In this document: positions 42,704-54,030 of the stretch, piece after piece
Position numbering within the stretch: the stretch's first letter is position 1
Layout: every line of letters begins with the position of its first letter
Assembly: GCA_018398805.1 (NCBI GenBank)
Contig: JAGFBZ010000725.1
Span: forward strand, 620,001-684,000
DNA length: 64,000 nt
Source: Hirundichthys speculiger
Lineage: Eukaryota > Chordata > Actinopteri > Beloniformes > Exocoetidae
Reading direction: 5' to 3'
Program-made: the position numbers and the translations under genes
The notes under the pieces: generated by a model
What the model saw: the letters and a program-made list of their open reading frames with translations, nothing else
Database searches by the model: none
Told to the model about the DNA's origin: nothing

Positions 42704-43974
42704 TTAGTCTTGGACATGGACGTCCAGAGACGGAGGTTTGGGTTCAGTGGGCCGTTTGTGGGAGGAAGCATGTTGGTGATGATCTCCAGAGCGTCGGGTA
42801 GAGGTGACAGCTCAGGTGTTCCTCTGTTCCTCTGTCCAGGTGGCAAAACAGAAGTGGACCAAAAAAAAAGAGTAAAGTTCACGTAGAGATTGTGTTTACA
42901 CAGCACGACCATTCAGGTGAGACCAGGTGATTCTGCAGAAACAAAACCAACTGTTGTTTCTTTGTCTGAGTTCTTTGTCAGCGCTACAGCTGTTTCCAGC
43001 TGTTTCCAGCTGCGTTCCAGCTGTTTTCAGCCTCTTTACGCTTCGACACCAACAACAACTGTCAGGAAGTGAGCTCGTCTCTTTGAGCTGCTGCTTCTTT
43101 CATGGCTGTGAATCTGGCCTCTGATTGGCTGTTTCACCTGTGGATCATCATTATCGGCTCCCGCCCTGATTTCCCTCCATTCCAGGCCCAGATGAGGGAA
43201 ATACCCGTCAGTACTCTGCAGCGTCATCCTGCAGGAGCTCCTGCTGCATGGTTCTCTGGCTCCCAGACCAGACCAGACCAGAGCTGCTGGTGCTGCTGGT
43301 GCTGCTGGTGCTGCTGGTGCTGCTGGTGCTGCTGGTGCTGGGGCGTATCTCTGAGGAGGTTGCAGGATGGTTGTAATCTGATTACTCCGGAGCTTCCATT
43401 CCTTCACGCTCCCGTCAGGGCTGGAAAAAAAACACTCACATCAATTTAAGGTGGTTGTTTTGCGTTTTAATAAGATTTTGGCTTCATTAACAACCAGATT
43501 GATGGTTTTTATGTGAGTTGGGGCTTTATCAATAAGTAAATTGATTTATATTGAGCTTATGATTCACGACAGCTGGGATCAACATCTGGCTTCAGATTGT
43601 CACCATTTCCTGTTTGTCACCCTGCAGCTGATCTCAGATCAGTCATTTCTTTCATTCATATATTGGCCTGAAATATGAAAAAGGTTCCAATTAAAAGTTA
43701 AATGTGAACATTTATTCTCCAAACAGCAGCCGTCCTGATGTTGGAGAAGTTACTTTCACTTTTCTTGCTTCAAACGTGTCTAAGATAATTGGTTTATGAC
43801 GGAAAGAGATCATGATTGTCAACGCGTGTTTATTACGCAGTTTTAAAAAAAAACAACTGTGAAAGTGCAGTTTAGTCGGTGTTAATTTGCCATTTTAGAA
43901 AAGTGATTTCAAGTTTCATTCATCATTTAAAGAAGGACTTTGGTTTATTTGAGCAAAAGCAGCCATGTTTTAAT
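42704..43974. other. HERC1 intron 1, unique plus (TGCTGG)n
   Basis: No exon seen. A (TGCTGG)n run occupies about 43279-43342. The remainder is unique. Confidence 0.55.
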
Positions 43975-45039
43975 TAGGGATGCACAATAACTGTTTTTTA
44001 AAACCGATACCGATAACTGATAACACACACATATACCTAAGATCATTACATCAATACTATGAACAAAATCAAAAATAGTTTTGACTTTTTACATGAACAG
44101 ATATTTATTTTTTCCAATGAAAAATTATTGGCAAGCCTCTCAAACATTTTCTTAAAGCTATCAAACAAACCTATTTGATATCTCACATTAACTTAAATAA
44201 GGTTCATTACTGACTGATATAAAAAATAAAGGCTCCTTGAACTGATGGAAATACATGCATCAGAATTACTAACTGAAAAAGATTAACATTTAAAGGATTT
44301 TGACTTGTGGTTCCATTTAAATTAATACCTTTAATTAAAGTAAATGAGGTTCAGTAGTTTTTATTTTTAATCTCATGGAAGCTTTAGATGAGAGGAATGA
44401 GGGGGAGGAGAGGCTGCAGCTGGCTTGCGCATGTTAGCATTAGCTTCTGTTAGCGCGATTTCAAAACTCCATGGAAGTGATTATGTTGTAGGTGGCTGAT
44501 CAGGTTTTACGTATTAAAGCTTGTGCTTCCCTCCTTGTAGAATTAACTTGGAGGATTCGTCACAAAAACCACCAAACTATCTTCTTCTGAAACTTTAACG
44601 AAGTTCCACGACGCCATATTTGTTTTGATCAGCACAATGCAGGCTGCATTCAAGGTGTAACGTCAATTCCTCCATTCCCTTGTTTGCTAGTCGTTCTTTC
44701 AACCTTTTCTATTTTTTCTTTTTTATGTGTAACATGAGGGGAAATACTGAAAATATCAATTAAAGTCAGCAACTACCAAAATTATGACCGAGTTAACGAG
44801 TTGTTTTCTGGCATGAGGGGGTATTCTTGATTTTCCTGATTGAGTAATCGTTTTTCTGATTATGCCGACGTTACTTGAACATAACATTCACTGCCGGTCA
44901 TTCAAGGCTCAGAGGGAGTGAGGCACTGCTGTGTTGACAAAAATATATATGTTATCAGGGCTATTCGTTGTGATATCGGACCTATCGGGATGACATCATA
45001 ATTTCCTGTTATCGGCCCGATAGTTATTGTGCACCCCTA
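43975..45039 (+). mobile_element. hAT element, 8-bp TSD GTTTTAAT
   Basis: Ends TAGGGATGCACAATAAC ... GTTATTGTGCACCCCTA with perfect GTTTTAAT duplications (43967-43974, 45040-45047). No transposase frame. A second copy in the same orientation starts at 47478 on the other side of the HERC1 start exon. Confidence 0.95.
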
Positions 45040-45404
45040 GTTTTAATCCCACCTGATGAGCAGGTGAATAAATCAAACGGCTCCAGATGCAACTTGATCA
45101 ATAAAGATCGTTTCCTGCTCGTTTCCAGCTGAATGTCGTCTCTAGGACGTCTGGAGACGAGTCAGGAAACGTTCACAACAACCAAGAATTAAAAGGAGAG
45201 GCTCAGCTGGTTCCTGATTGGTCAGATTTCTGGGGGCTTTCTGATGGGCGGAGCTAAAACACGCAGTTCTTTGAATGACCGCTAGAGGCTGAGTCCCCCT
45301 CAGAAGAACTGATCCCTCCTTCACGTAGAGTCAGGAAGGAGGTGATGAGCTGGAAGGGTTTGATTGTCTCTCCTTCCTGTCCTTCCTGGTCTTCCTCTCC
45401 TTCC

Positions 45405-46048
45405 TAGTGCTGGGCAATATGACGATACATATCGTGGGGACGATAGAAAAGTGTGCATCGTGCCATTTCTCTTCTATCGTTTCTATCGTTTCTAACCTAA
45501 TTTTTATCAATTATTACAGCAAATATGTAATTTAATAACCTGCAACGATAAATTTGATAGAAACATATCTACTTCTACAAAGTAGCCTTTTATGTTTGCA
45601 CTTTTATTCATGGTTAATGCCTTAAACACAGTTCTCTTCATCCTTGATGTTTACTTTAGACACTTTATATTGGTTTGCAAACTTTGCACTACAAGGTTAC
45701 AGATTTCAGAAAGTTGCAAAATAATTTGTGTTTATTTTTTATAGCTGAACTTCAGTGCAAAAATGTGTTTTTCCTCTCAGAAACTGTTGTGCACTTAAAA
45801 AAAAATGTGAAAGCTACTGTACCTCTGTACCTACCTGTTTTTGCTGCACTAAAATGTATGTTTGTGACAGTTCAGCTAAATGTCCTTTCAAAATAAAGTT
45901 GAAAAGTAAGCAATGAAATTTTTGTCAAACTTTTCAGAGAATAACTGAAAATATACTTTATTATGGTATATTGTGATATATATCGTTATCGTGATATAAA
46001 ATAGTCCATATCGTGATATATGATTTTTTTCTATATCGCCCAGCACTA
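45405..46048. mobile_element. hAT MITE inside a (CCTTCCTGT)n minisatellite
   Basis: Ends TAGTGCTGGGCAATAT ... ATATCGCCCAGCACTA, flanked by (c/g)TCCTTCC (45397-45404: ctccttcc; 46049-46056: gtccttcc). The same CCTTCCTG(T/G) repeat is on both sides, so the insertion split the array. Interior has tatcgtgatata words. Confidence 0.9.
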
Positions 46049-46272
46049 GTCCTTCCTGTCCTTCCTGGTCTTGTCCTTCCTGGTCTTCCTGTCCTTCCTG
46101 TCCTTGTCCTTCCTGGTCTTGTCCTTCCTGGTCTTCCTGTCCTTCCTGTCCTTCCTGGTCTTGTCCTTCCTGGTCTTCCTGTCCTTCCTGTCCTTCCTGG
46201 TCTTGTCCTTCCTGGTCTTCCTGTCCTTCCTGTCCTTCCTGGTCTTGTCCTTCCTGGTCTTCCTGGTCAACA
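46049..46272. repeat. CCTTCCTGT / CCTGGTCTT minisatellite
   Basis: Tandem units of ccttcctgt and ccttcctggtcttg with a longer period of about 54 bp. A shorter remnant lies at 45370-45404 on the other side of the hAT. It ends about 140 bp before the HERC1 start exon. Confidence 0.95.
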
Positions 46273-46415
46273 GGGCGGGTTTGATAGCACAGGTGACAGG
46301 GTGTGTCAGGTGTGACACCTGTCCTTGTCTCTCAGGTGTGACACCTGTTCTTGTCTCTCAGGTGTCATGGACGTGTCTTGAACCTGGTGTCCTCCTCTGC
46401 TTGTCTCCAGGACTG

Positions 46416-46430
46416 ATGGCTCCAGAGTGA
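46416..46430 (+). promoter_or_regulatory. herc1: uORF (Met-Ala-Pro-Glu-stop) before HERC1 start
   Basis: After the acceptor ttgtctccag (46401-46410) the exon reads gactg ATG GCT CCA GAG TGA, then six bases, then the main ATG at 46437. The main start has the better context (cctgccATGg). The short spacing would allow little time for reinitiation, so the uORF could lower translation. Effect inferred. Confidence 0.6.
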
Positions 46431-46436
46431 CCTGCC

Positions 46437-47384
46437 ATGGCTCTGATGATCCCCCCGGTGAAACTCAAATGGCTGGAGCACCTGAACAGCTCGTGGATCA
46501 CGGAGGACAGCGAGTCCATCGCCACGCGGGAGGGCGTGTCCGTGCTCTACTCCAAGCTGCTGGCCAACAAGGAGGCGGTGCTTCTCCCCCAGCAGGTGCT
46601 GTGCCTGAAGGGCCCCCAGCTGCCCGACTTTGAGCGTGAATCCCTGTCCAGCGATGAGCAGGAGCACTACCTGGACGCCCTGCTGGGCAGCCAGCTGGCC
46701 CTGGCCAAGATGGTCTGCTCCGACTCGCCGTTCGCCGCCGCCCTGCGGAGACGCGTGCTGGTGCTGCAGCGCATCTTCTACGCGCTGTCCAACAAGTACC
46801 ATGACAAGGGCAAGGTGAAGCAGCAGCAGCACTCCCCCGAGTCCAGCTCCGGCGCCGCCGACCCGCACTCGGTCAGCGAGCGGCCACGCTCCAGCACCGA
46901 CGCCCTCATCGAGATGGGCGTCCGCACCGGCCTCAGCCTGCTGTTCGCCCTGCTGCGCCAGAGCTGGATGATGCCCCCTCCCCCCAATCCCGGAGGGGGC
47001 CCCGGGGCCAACATAAACTTATGCAACGACGTCATCCACACGGCCATCGACGTGGTCAGCTCCCTGCCGCCGCTCTCTCTGGCCAATGAGAGCAAGATCC
47101 CGCCCATGGGCCTGGACTGCCTGGCGCAGGTCACCACCTTCCTGAAGGGCGTGACCATGCCCAACTCGGGGGCGGACATCCTGGGGCGCCGGCTGGCCTC
47201 GGAGCTGCTGCTGGGGCTCGCCTCCCAGAGGGGCTCCCTGCGCTACCTGCTGGAGTGGATCGAGATGGCGCTGGCGGCGTCGGCCGTGGTCAGCAGCATG
47301 GAGCAGAACCCGCCGCAGAACCAGGAGGGCCTGATCGGCTACGACTGCTTCATGAACATCCTCATGCAGATGCGGCGATCCCTG
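46437..47384 (+). CDS. herc1: HERC1 first coding exon (N-terminus)
   Basis: HERC1 is a giant (about 4860 residues in human) HECT-type E3 ubiquitin ligase with two RCC1-like domains, acting at Golgi and endosomal membranes and in mTOR and MAPK signalling. This exon encodes residues 1-316, starting MALMIPPVKLKWLEHLNSSW, with FERESLSSDEQEHYLDALL, LIEMGVRTGLSLLFALLRQS, LCNDVIHTAIDVVSSLPPLS and MNILMQMRRSL. It agrees almost throughout with vertebrate HERC1 as I recall it. A Pro/Gly-rich stretch (MMPPPPNPGGGPGANINL, about residue 181) looks longer than in mammals. The start was chosen from the homology and a good Kozak context. The exon begins at 46411 with 26 bases of 5' UTR. Donor gtaagc, phase 0. 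Confidence 0.97.
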
Positions 47385-47477
47385 GTAAGCACCCGAGGCT
47401 CGTTAACCGCTTCCATCGTTAACCGGCCCCCCAGTCTTTTAGGCCTCTTTTTTAACTCGTATAAAACACCATAGGTA

Positions 47478-48639
47478 GGGATGCACCATAACTGTTTTAT
47501 AAAACTGATACTGATAACACACACATATACCTAAGATCATTACATCAATACTATGAACAAAATCAAAAATAGTTTTGACTTTTTACATGAACAGATATTT
47601 ATTTTTTCCAATGCAAAACTATTGGCAAGCCTCTCAAACATTTTCATAAAGCTATCAAACAAACCTATTTGATATCTCACATCAACTTAAATAAGGTTCA
47701 TTACTGACTGATATAAAAAATAAAGGCTCCTTTAACTGGTGGAAATACATGCATCAGAATTACTAACTGAAAAAGATTAACATTTAACATTTGGGGCAGC
47801 ACGGTGGCTTAGTGGTTAGCACTGTTGCCTCACAGCTAGAAGGTTCCTGGTTCGAACCTCGGCAGGGCGGGGTCCTGGATTGAACCTCGGGGCCTTTCTG
47901 TGTGGAGTTTGCATGTTCTCCCCGTGCTTGCGTGGGTTCTCTCTGGGTACTCCGGCTTCCTCCCACAGTCCAAAGACATGCATGTCAGGTTAATTGATAA
48001 TTCCAAATTGCCCATAGGGTGTGAATGTGAGTGTGAACGTTGTGTGTCTGTATGTGTGACCCTGCGATGGACTGGCGACCTGTCCAGGGTGAACCCCTGC
48101 CTTTCGCCCGTAGACAGCTGGGATAGGCTCCAGCAGATCCCCGTGACCCTTCAAGGATGAAACGGGTATCGAAAATGGATGGATGGATGGATGGAGGATT
48201 TTGGCTTGGGGTTCCATTTAAATTAAAGGTATTAATTAAAGTAAATGAGGTTCAGTGATTTTTTTTGTTTTTTTATCTCATGGAAGGTTGAGATGAGAGG
48301 AATGAGGGAGAGGAGAGGAGAGACTGCTGCAGGCTTGCGCACGTTAGCATGAGCTCACGTTAGCATGAGCTCACGTTAGCATGAGCTCACGTTAGCGCGA
48401 TTTCAAAACTCCATGGAAGTGATTATTATGCTGTAGGTGGCTGATCAGGTTTTACGTATTAAAGCTTGTGCTTCCCTCCTCGTAGAATTCACTCGGAGGA
48501 TTGGTCACAAATAACCACCAAACTATCTTCTACTGAAACTTTAACGAAGTTCCACGCCGCCATGTTTGTTGTGATCAGCGCTGTGCTGCAGGCTGCATTC
48601 AAGGTGTAACGTCAATTCCTCCATTCCCTTGTTTGCACT

Positions 48640-48640
<1 letters not shown>
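47478..48640 (+). mobile_element. hAT copy (43975 family) with SINE inserted, right end lost
   Basis: Starts tagggatgcaccataactg and follows the 43975-45039 copy at high identity up to ccattcccttgtttgc. There a (TA)n microsatellite replaces the rest, so the right TIR is missing. A SINE interrupts it at 47793-48195, while the 43975 copy is uninterrupted at that point (empty site). A triplication of ttagcatgagctcacg lies at 48340-48390. Confidence 0.92.
47793..48195 (+). mobile_element. tRNA-derived SINE, full length, (GGAT)n tail
   Basis: Begins ggggcagcacggtggcttag with pol III box A (tggcttagtggttagcac) and box B (ggttcgaacctc), then the conserved body (gtggagtttgcatgttctcc, cggcttcctcccacagtcc, cgatggactggcgacctgtc) and ends gaaaatggatggatgg. 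The same kind of tail closes the Rex3 LINE here, suggesting an RTE-type LINE as the mobilising partner. The widely spread fish SINE family is recognised from memory. Confidence 0.93.
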
Positions 48641-48753
<113 letters not shown>

Positions 48754-48997
48754 CTAAATCTATAAAATAACAGAAGAGCTGTTGAGTTTTCCAGCTGTGA
48801 CGTGGTTGGTCCAGACTTCTCCAGCTGAGGCTTTCATCGGTCTTGTTTGTGTGTTTCTGCTCTGTGTAATCGGTTCCCGACAGATTTAACAGTTAACGGC
48901 TAATTTCATGTCCGTTACCGTCCTGATTTCACCATAAACGATTGGAAACGCTCCGAGGCTTTGGCTTTGATCGACCTCTGTTTGTGCTTTTCTGCAG

Positions 48998-49093
48998 GGC
49001 TCGTCGGCGGATCGCAGCCAGTGGCGGGAACCCACCCGGACCCCCGACGGGCTCTGCTCCTTATATGAGGCGGCGCTCTGCCTGTTTGAGGAG
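48998..49093 (+). CDS. herc1: HERC1 coding exon 2
   Basis: A 96-bp, phase-0 exon between tctgcag and gtgagc, reading GSSADRSQWREPTRTPDGLC then SLYEAALCLFEE. Matches HERC1 directly after MRRSL. Part of the helical N-terminal region before RLD1. Confidence 0.96.
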
Positions 49094-49173
49094 GTGAGCT
49101 TGTTTCTCTTCCCGGCCTCCGGACCGCCCTCTGGTCTCTGTGCTCAGGTTTCTGCTGTGTCCGTGTCCCCCAG

Positions 49174-49368
49174 GTGTGTCGGATGGCGTCGGACTACTCT
49201 CGCACCTGCGTGAGTCCAGACAGCATCCAGACCGGCGAGGCGCCGGTGGTGTCGGAGACCTGCGAGGTGTACGTCTGGGGCAGCAACAGCAGCCACCAGC
49301 TGGTGGAGGGAACCCAGGAGAAGATCCTGCAGCCCAAGCTGGCCGCCAGCTTCGCCGACGCACAAACG
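49174..49368 (+). CDS. herc1: HERC1 coding exon 3: start of RLD1
   Basis: Follows an 80-bp intron (acceptor cccccag). Reads VCRMASDYSRTCVSPDSIQT, then SETCEVYVWGSNSSHQLVEG (first RCC1 blade signature) and FADAQT. Donor gtgggt, phase 0. RLD1 is the domain known to act on ARF-family GTPases. Confidence 0.97.
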
Positions 49369-50174
49369 GTGGGTTGAACCGCGGCGGCGATGCTCTGGGA
49401 GGAGGCGGAGCCTGTAAAGCAGAAAAACAGGCTCCAGACATAAAGCTCCCTCTGTTTGCACCCTGCTTGTTTATCTGCATCTCTGCTCTTCACAGCATCA
49501 GTTCTGGAACATCTGAGGTCCGTTTCAGTTGTTCTGGGTAATGTTCTGATGCTGTGACTGAAGAGGGAAGTCCCAGAGACCGATGAGCGCTCATAAAGGT
49601 CTTGTTGATGATCCAGAGATGATCATCAGATGGTTAATGTGGAGTCACGGCGTTGGTTTGCTCACACAGAGCCGTTTGTTGGGGGGGGGGTTGCTGAGTC
49701 AGTCCGCTGCCTGGAGCTGTGATGCAACCGCAGTTAAGAACCCCTGAAACCGGCTGGAAACTGGTTCTGGAGCTGCTCTGGAGTTGCTCTAGTGTTGCTC
49801 TGGAGCTGCTCTGGAGCTGTGATGCAACCGCAGCTAAGATGAAACCAGGTGGAAACTGGTTCTGGAGCTGCTCTGGAGTTGCTCTAGTGTTGCTCTGGAG
49901 CTGCTCTGGAGCTGTGATGCAACCGCAGCTAAGATGAAACCAGGTGGAAACTGGTTCTGGAGCTGCTCTAGTGTTGCTCCAGTGTTGCTCTAGAGCAGCA
50001 GAGAGGCGGATGGTGACATCACCGACGACCTCATGTCTCAACATCTCCAGCCTGCTGTTAATGGAGGTGGCAGGTGCTGTTGGGCCCGTAGATATCTGAC
50101 GCTAGAAGAGACCAGTCTCAGCTCCACCACCGACTCAGGAAGATGTCGTCATCATCATCGGCGTCTGACAGCTG
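49369..50174. other. HERC1 intron 3, first part, with ~98-bp tandem repeat
   Basis: Positions about 49719-50000 hold nearly three copies of a 96-100-bp unit (gctgtgatgcaaccgcagc, ggaaactggttctggagctg, ctctggagttgctctagtg). No exon. Confidence 0.8.
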
Positions 50175-50730
50175 CAGGGTTCCCACGCATCCTGGAAAAC
50201 CTGGAAAACCTGGAAAATGATTGACCAATTTTCCAGTCATGGAAAACATATGGAAAATGAGAAAATTTCAAAATGTCCTGGAAACCGTTAATTTATCCTG
50301 GAAAATTATTGTGCACTAAACTGAGATGAAACTCAGGAAATTGTTCTTCAGTGATTTATTGAAAATATACAAATAGTTTTAGAGGAAGTGCAGGAGAAAA
50401 AGCAAGAGAGAAGGTAAAGTTGAGTTAGGAATTGCCCAATTGAACATTTAAACTCCAGTTGGTCCTGCTAATGAAGTGCTACGGTGTAATCTGTGGGTGT
50501 GTTTGCATTATTCTATGAGAAATTTGTCATAATTTCTGAGAATTTAGGAGATTATCTCATACATAAATTACAGCCATAGACTGCACATCAGATGTCTGAG
50601 GAATAAACATAGAAACAGTCTGGGTAAATGCAAGTTACAACTGTAGAAAAAAAACTCTGTCTCTGTAGCGGCTGAAAATGTCCTGGAAAACGTCCTGGAA
50701 AATAATATCAAGGAAAGAGTGGGAACCCTG
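50175..50730. mobile_element. hAT-like MITE, CAGGGTTCCCACGC ends
   Basis: Ends CAGGGTTCCCACGC ... GAGTGGGAACCCTG, with repeated tcctggaaaa words near both ends. The target duplication is not clear (gacagctg left, agctggtt right). Confidence 0.7.
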
Positions 50731-50819
50731 AGCTGGTTCCCATGGAAACACTCCAGCTCTGGAGGAGCTGGATTAGATTATTAGTCAGCAGATCGTAGGA
50801 ACCCTGTTGGTTATCTCTA

Positions 50820-52100
50820 ATCAGCTGTGGCGGCTGCAGCTCCGGCTGGGGCGGCTGCAGCTCCGGCTGTGGGGAATCCAGCTCCAGCTGTGGCGACGGC
50901 AGCTCCAGCTGTGGGGAATCCAGCTCCAGCTGTGGCGACAGCAGCTCCAGCTGTGGGGAATCCAGCTCCAGCTGTGGCGACGGCAGCTCCAGCTGTGGGG
51001 AATCCAGCTCCAGCTGTGGCGACGCAGCTCCAGCTGTGGCGAATCTAGCTCCAGCTGTTGTGAATCTAACTCCAGCTGTGGCGGCTGCAGCTCCAGCTGT
51101 GGTGGCTGCAGCTCCAGCTGTGGCGGCTGCAGCTCCAGCTGTGGCGACTGCAGCTCCAGCTGTGGCGACTGCAGCTCCAGCTGTGGGGAATCCAGCTGTG
51201 GCGATGGCAGCTCCAGCTGTGGGGAATCCAGCTCCAGCTGTGGCGACGCAGCTCCAGCTGTGGCAAATCTAGCTCCAGCTGTTGTGAATCTAACTCCAGC
51301 TGGGGCGGCTGCAGCTCCGGCTGGGGCGGCTGCAGCTCCGGCTGTGGGGAATCCAGCTCCAGCTGTGGCGGCGGCAGCTCCAGCTGTGGCGACTGCAGCT
51401 CCAGCTGTGGCGACTGCAGCTCCAGCTGTGGTGACTGCAGTTCCGGCTGTGGCGACTGCAGCTCCAGCTGTTGTGAATCTAGCTCCAGCTGTGGCGGCTG
51501 CAGCTCCAGCTGTGGCGGCTGCAGCTCCAGCTGTGGCAGCTGCAGCTCCAGCTGTGGCGACTGCAGCTCCAGCTGTGGGGAATCCAGCTGTGGCAATGGC
51601 AGCTCCAGCTGTGGGGAATCCAGCTCCAGCTGTGGCGACGCAGCTCCAGCTGTGGCGAATCTAGCTCCAGCTGTTGTGAATCTAACTCCAGCTGTGGCGG
51701 CTGCAGCTCCAGCTGTGGGGTATACAGCTCCAGCTGTGGGGAATCCAACTCCAGCTGTGATGACTGCAGCTCCAGCTGTGGGGACTGCAGCTCCAGCTGT
51801 GGGGAATCCAGCTCCAGCTGTGGCGACAGCAGCTCCAGCTGTGGCGACGGCAGCTCCAGCTGTGGGGAATCCAGCTCCAGCTGTGGCGACGGCAGCTCCA
51901 GCTGTTGTGAATCCAGCTCCAGCTGTGGCGGCGGCAGCTCCAGCTGTGGCGACTGCAGCTCCAGCTGTGGCGACTTCATTTCCGGCTGTGGCGACTGCAG
52001 CTCCGGCTGTGGTGGCGGACGCAGATCCAGCTGTGGCAAATCCAGCTCCAGTTGAAGTGGACGCAGCTCCAGGTGTGGCAGCTGCAGCTCCAGATGTTGA
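50820..52100. repeat. 18/21-bp CAGCTG-rich minisatellite
   Basis: Unit gcagctccagctgtggcga or ctccagctgtggggaatc, about 65 copies, with longer blocks repeated (50860-51080, 51180-51300 and 51580-51700 are similar). Each unit has a CAGCTG E-box. The open frames of up to 504 residues (Ala-Pro-Ala-Val on +, Leu-Gln-Ser-Pro on -) are periodic repeat artefacts. Lies in HERC1 intron 3, ending about 130 bp before exon 4. Confidence 0.96.
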
Positions 52101-52229
52101 CTGACGTGTCTGAACGAGGCTCTGACCAGCAGATAGTTGAATGTGTTTAATGTGTTTAATGAAGTCCAGGTCTGGAGGACCTGCTGCTTTGTAACTCACA
52201 ACGCACATCTGTCGATGGCGTGTCTGCAG

Positions 52230-52541
52230 ATCGAGGCAGGTCAGTACTGCACCTTCGTGATCTCCTCCGACGGCTCGGTCCGGGCCTGCGGGAAGGGCAG
52301 CTACGGCCGCCTGGGCCTGGGAGACTCCAACAACCAGTCCACGCTCAAGAAGCTGACGTTCGAGCCCCACAGGGCCATCAAGAAGGTTTCCTCGTCCAAG
52401 GGCTCTGACGGCCACACGCTGGCCTTCACCACGGAGGGCGAGGTCTTCAGCTGGGGCGACGGCGACTACGGAAAACTGGGCCACGGCAACAGCTCCACGC
52501 AAAAGTACCCCAAACTGATCCAGGGCCCGCTGCAGGGGAAG
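52230..52541 (+). CDS. herc1: HERC1 coding exon 4: RLD1 blades
   Basis: A 312-bp, phase-0 exon between gtctgcag and gtagga. Reads IEAGQYCTFVISSDGSVRAC, GKGSYGRLGLGDSNNQSTLK, SSKGSDGHTLAFTTEGEVFS, WGDGDYGKLGHGNSSTQKYP. Two RCC1 repeats, each with the G-x-x-H and W-G motif spacing. Confidence 0.98.
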
Positions 52542-52754
52542 GTAGGAAACCAGCCGCCGTTTCTGGACGACGTCACTCATGGTACTTTTACGAGTACGTT
52601 TACGCTACGTTCTTTCTCATGGTGATATACCGTTATCGTTGTGGGTAACAAAGAAATGCATTATGGGAGATGTAGTTTATTGTCAATATGCGCTTTAAAG
52701 TGGCGTAAGCTTATTTTAAGTCTTAAAATATCGGTTTAAAATTTAAGCCAATAA

Positions 52755-52840
52755 TGCACAAGCGCTCGAGGGCCACATAAAATGACGTGGCGGGCCACAT
52801 TTGGCCCGCGGGCCATGTGTTTGACAGATGTGCTTTAACG
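52755..52840 (-). mobile_element. hAT (Charlie-like) terminus fragment
   Basis: gcgggccacatttggcccgc then gggccatgtgtttgacag is the common vertebrate hAT terminus (ggcccgcgggcc). The other end was not found. Confidence 0.5.
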
Positions 52841-53085
52841 CCTTCAACGGCTGCAGGGTACTGTGACATCACAGCACCAGAGCAGATGACACTTTCATCT
52901 AGCCACTGTCCAACGTGAAGTGGGCAGCGCAAAGCTGCAAGACTGTTATCAAAAGAGGCACAGCCTGCTGAGCAGAGGGGTGGAGCCAAGTTGAGCGTCT
53001 GGCTCCGCCCTCAGCTGTGAACAGAGCTGTAAAGACGTGGTTGTCGGCCCCCTTTAACCCAGGTTAACCCAGGTTTGGGTTAACC

Positions 53086-53928
53086 TAGTGCTGGCCGGTA
53101 TGACCAAAAAATTATATCACGGTAGTTTTCAAAATTATATGGGTTTCACAGTATATCACAGTATTTTTTTTTGAAGGCACGACTGGGTGTTAACCACATT
53201 TTCTAATCATTTAGAGGAATTGCTGCAGTAAATTGTCTTAGAATGACCTATTTTACTGTCACGAGGAGTGAATATTGTAGAAAAACATTCATATCTTTAT
53301 GGGATAAATAAATAAAGTATTTTTCATTTTTCATATCTACACTAGTATTAATACAGGTTTGCATGGCCTCACAAAATGATACTATTTACAAAGAGGTGGC
53401 ACTCGTGATTCTAATTAAGTGAAGGAATCAGAATGATAGTTGCAGTTAAGATACAGAACCCTTATATATTTCACATTTTGAAAACAACTTGAAAAAACAT
53501 ATTTTGTAAAAAAAAATCAATATTAACAGCTTAGGTGGTGCAGCAGGTTGCTAGTGTTGCCTCCTGCGGCTACGACTTTAGCTCGGCAACATTTGCAGAT
53601 TATTGTAGTTTGTTGGACGTCGTCTTTTTTAAATCCACAGCTCCTGGTTTAGGAAGAAGTTCCTCAGTCTCATGTTGCCGTTCTGGAGCTTCCACTTCGG
53701 GACGTTCTCTGTTTGCAGCCATCACCGTTTAACCAGAAACTAGTAGCGTGTTGTGTCTCCAGTGCAACTGCAAAACAGTCCCCTGTCAAACAATGTTCTG
53801 TGGCACTTACGTTCCACCGAGCGGGGTTCCCAACGTTGCATACGCTACAGTACATACTCACCGGTATTACCGTATATGAAATATTCATATCATAAGAAAA
53901 ATAAACACCGGTATACCGCCCAGAACTA
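53086..53928. mobile_element. hAT MITE, 8-bp TSD GGTTAACC
   Basis: Ends TAGTGCTGGCCGGTATG ... GGTATACCGCCCAGAACTA, perfect palindromic duplication GGTTAACC (53078-53085, 53929-53936). No transposase. In HERC1 intron 4. Confidence 0.93.
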
Positions 53929-54030
53929 GGTTAACCCGGGTTAGGGTTTGGTAACGACAACTGCCCAACTGTTGACACAAGTTCCTTTGCTGGTGTCTCG
54001 ATGTCTCTGTGGGTGTCTGTCTCGTCTCAG

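Noticed and set aside
47793..47880. tRNA gene at the SINE head
   Set aside because: tRNA-derived promoter of a SINE; the stems are degraded and the body is SINE-specific.
50820..52580. A 504-residue minus-strand and a 285-residue plus-strand open frame
   Set aside because: Both are periodic translations of an 18/21-bp tandem repeat (Pro-Gln-Leu-Glu-Leu or Ala-Pro-Ala-Val). Units of a length divisible by three keep frames open on both strands.
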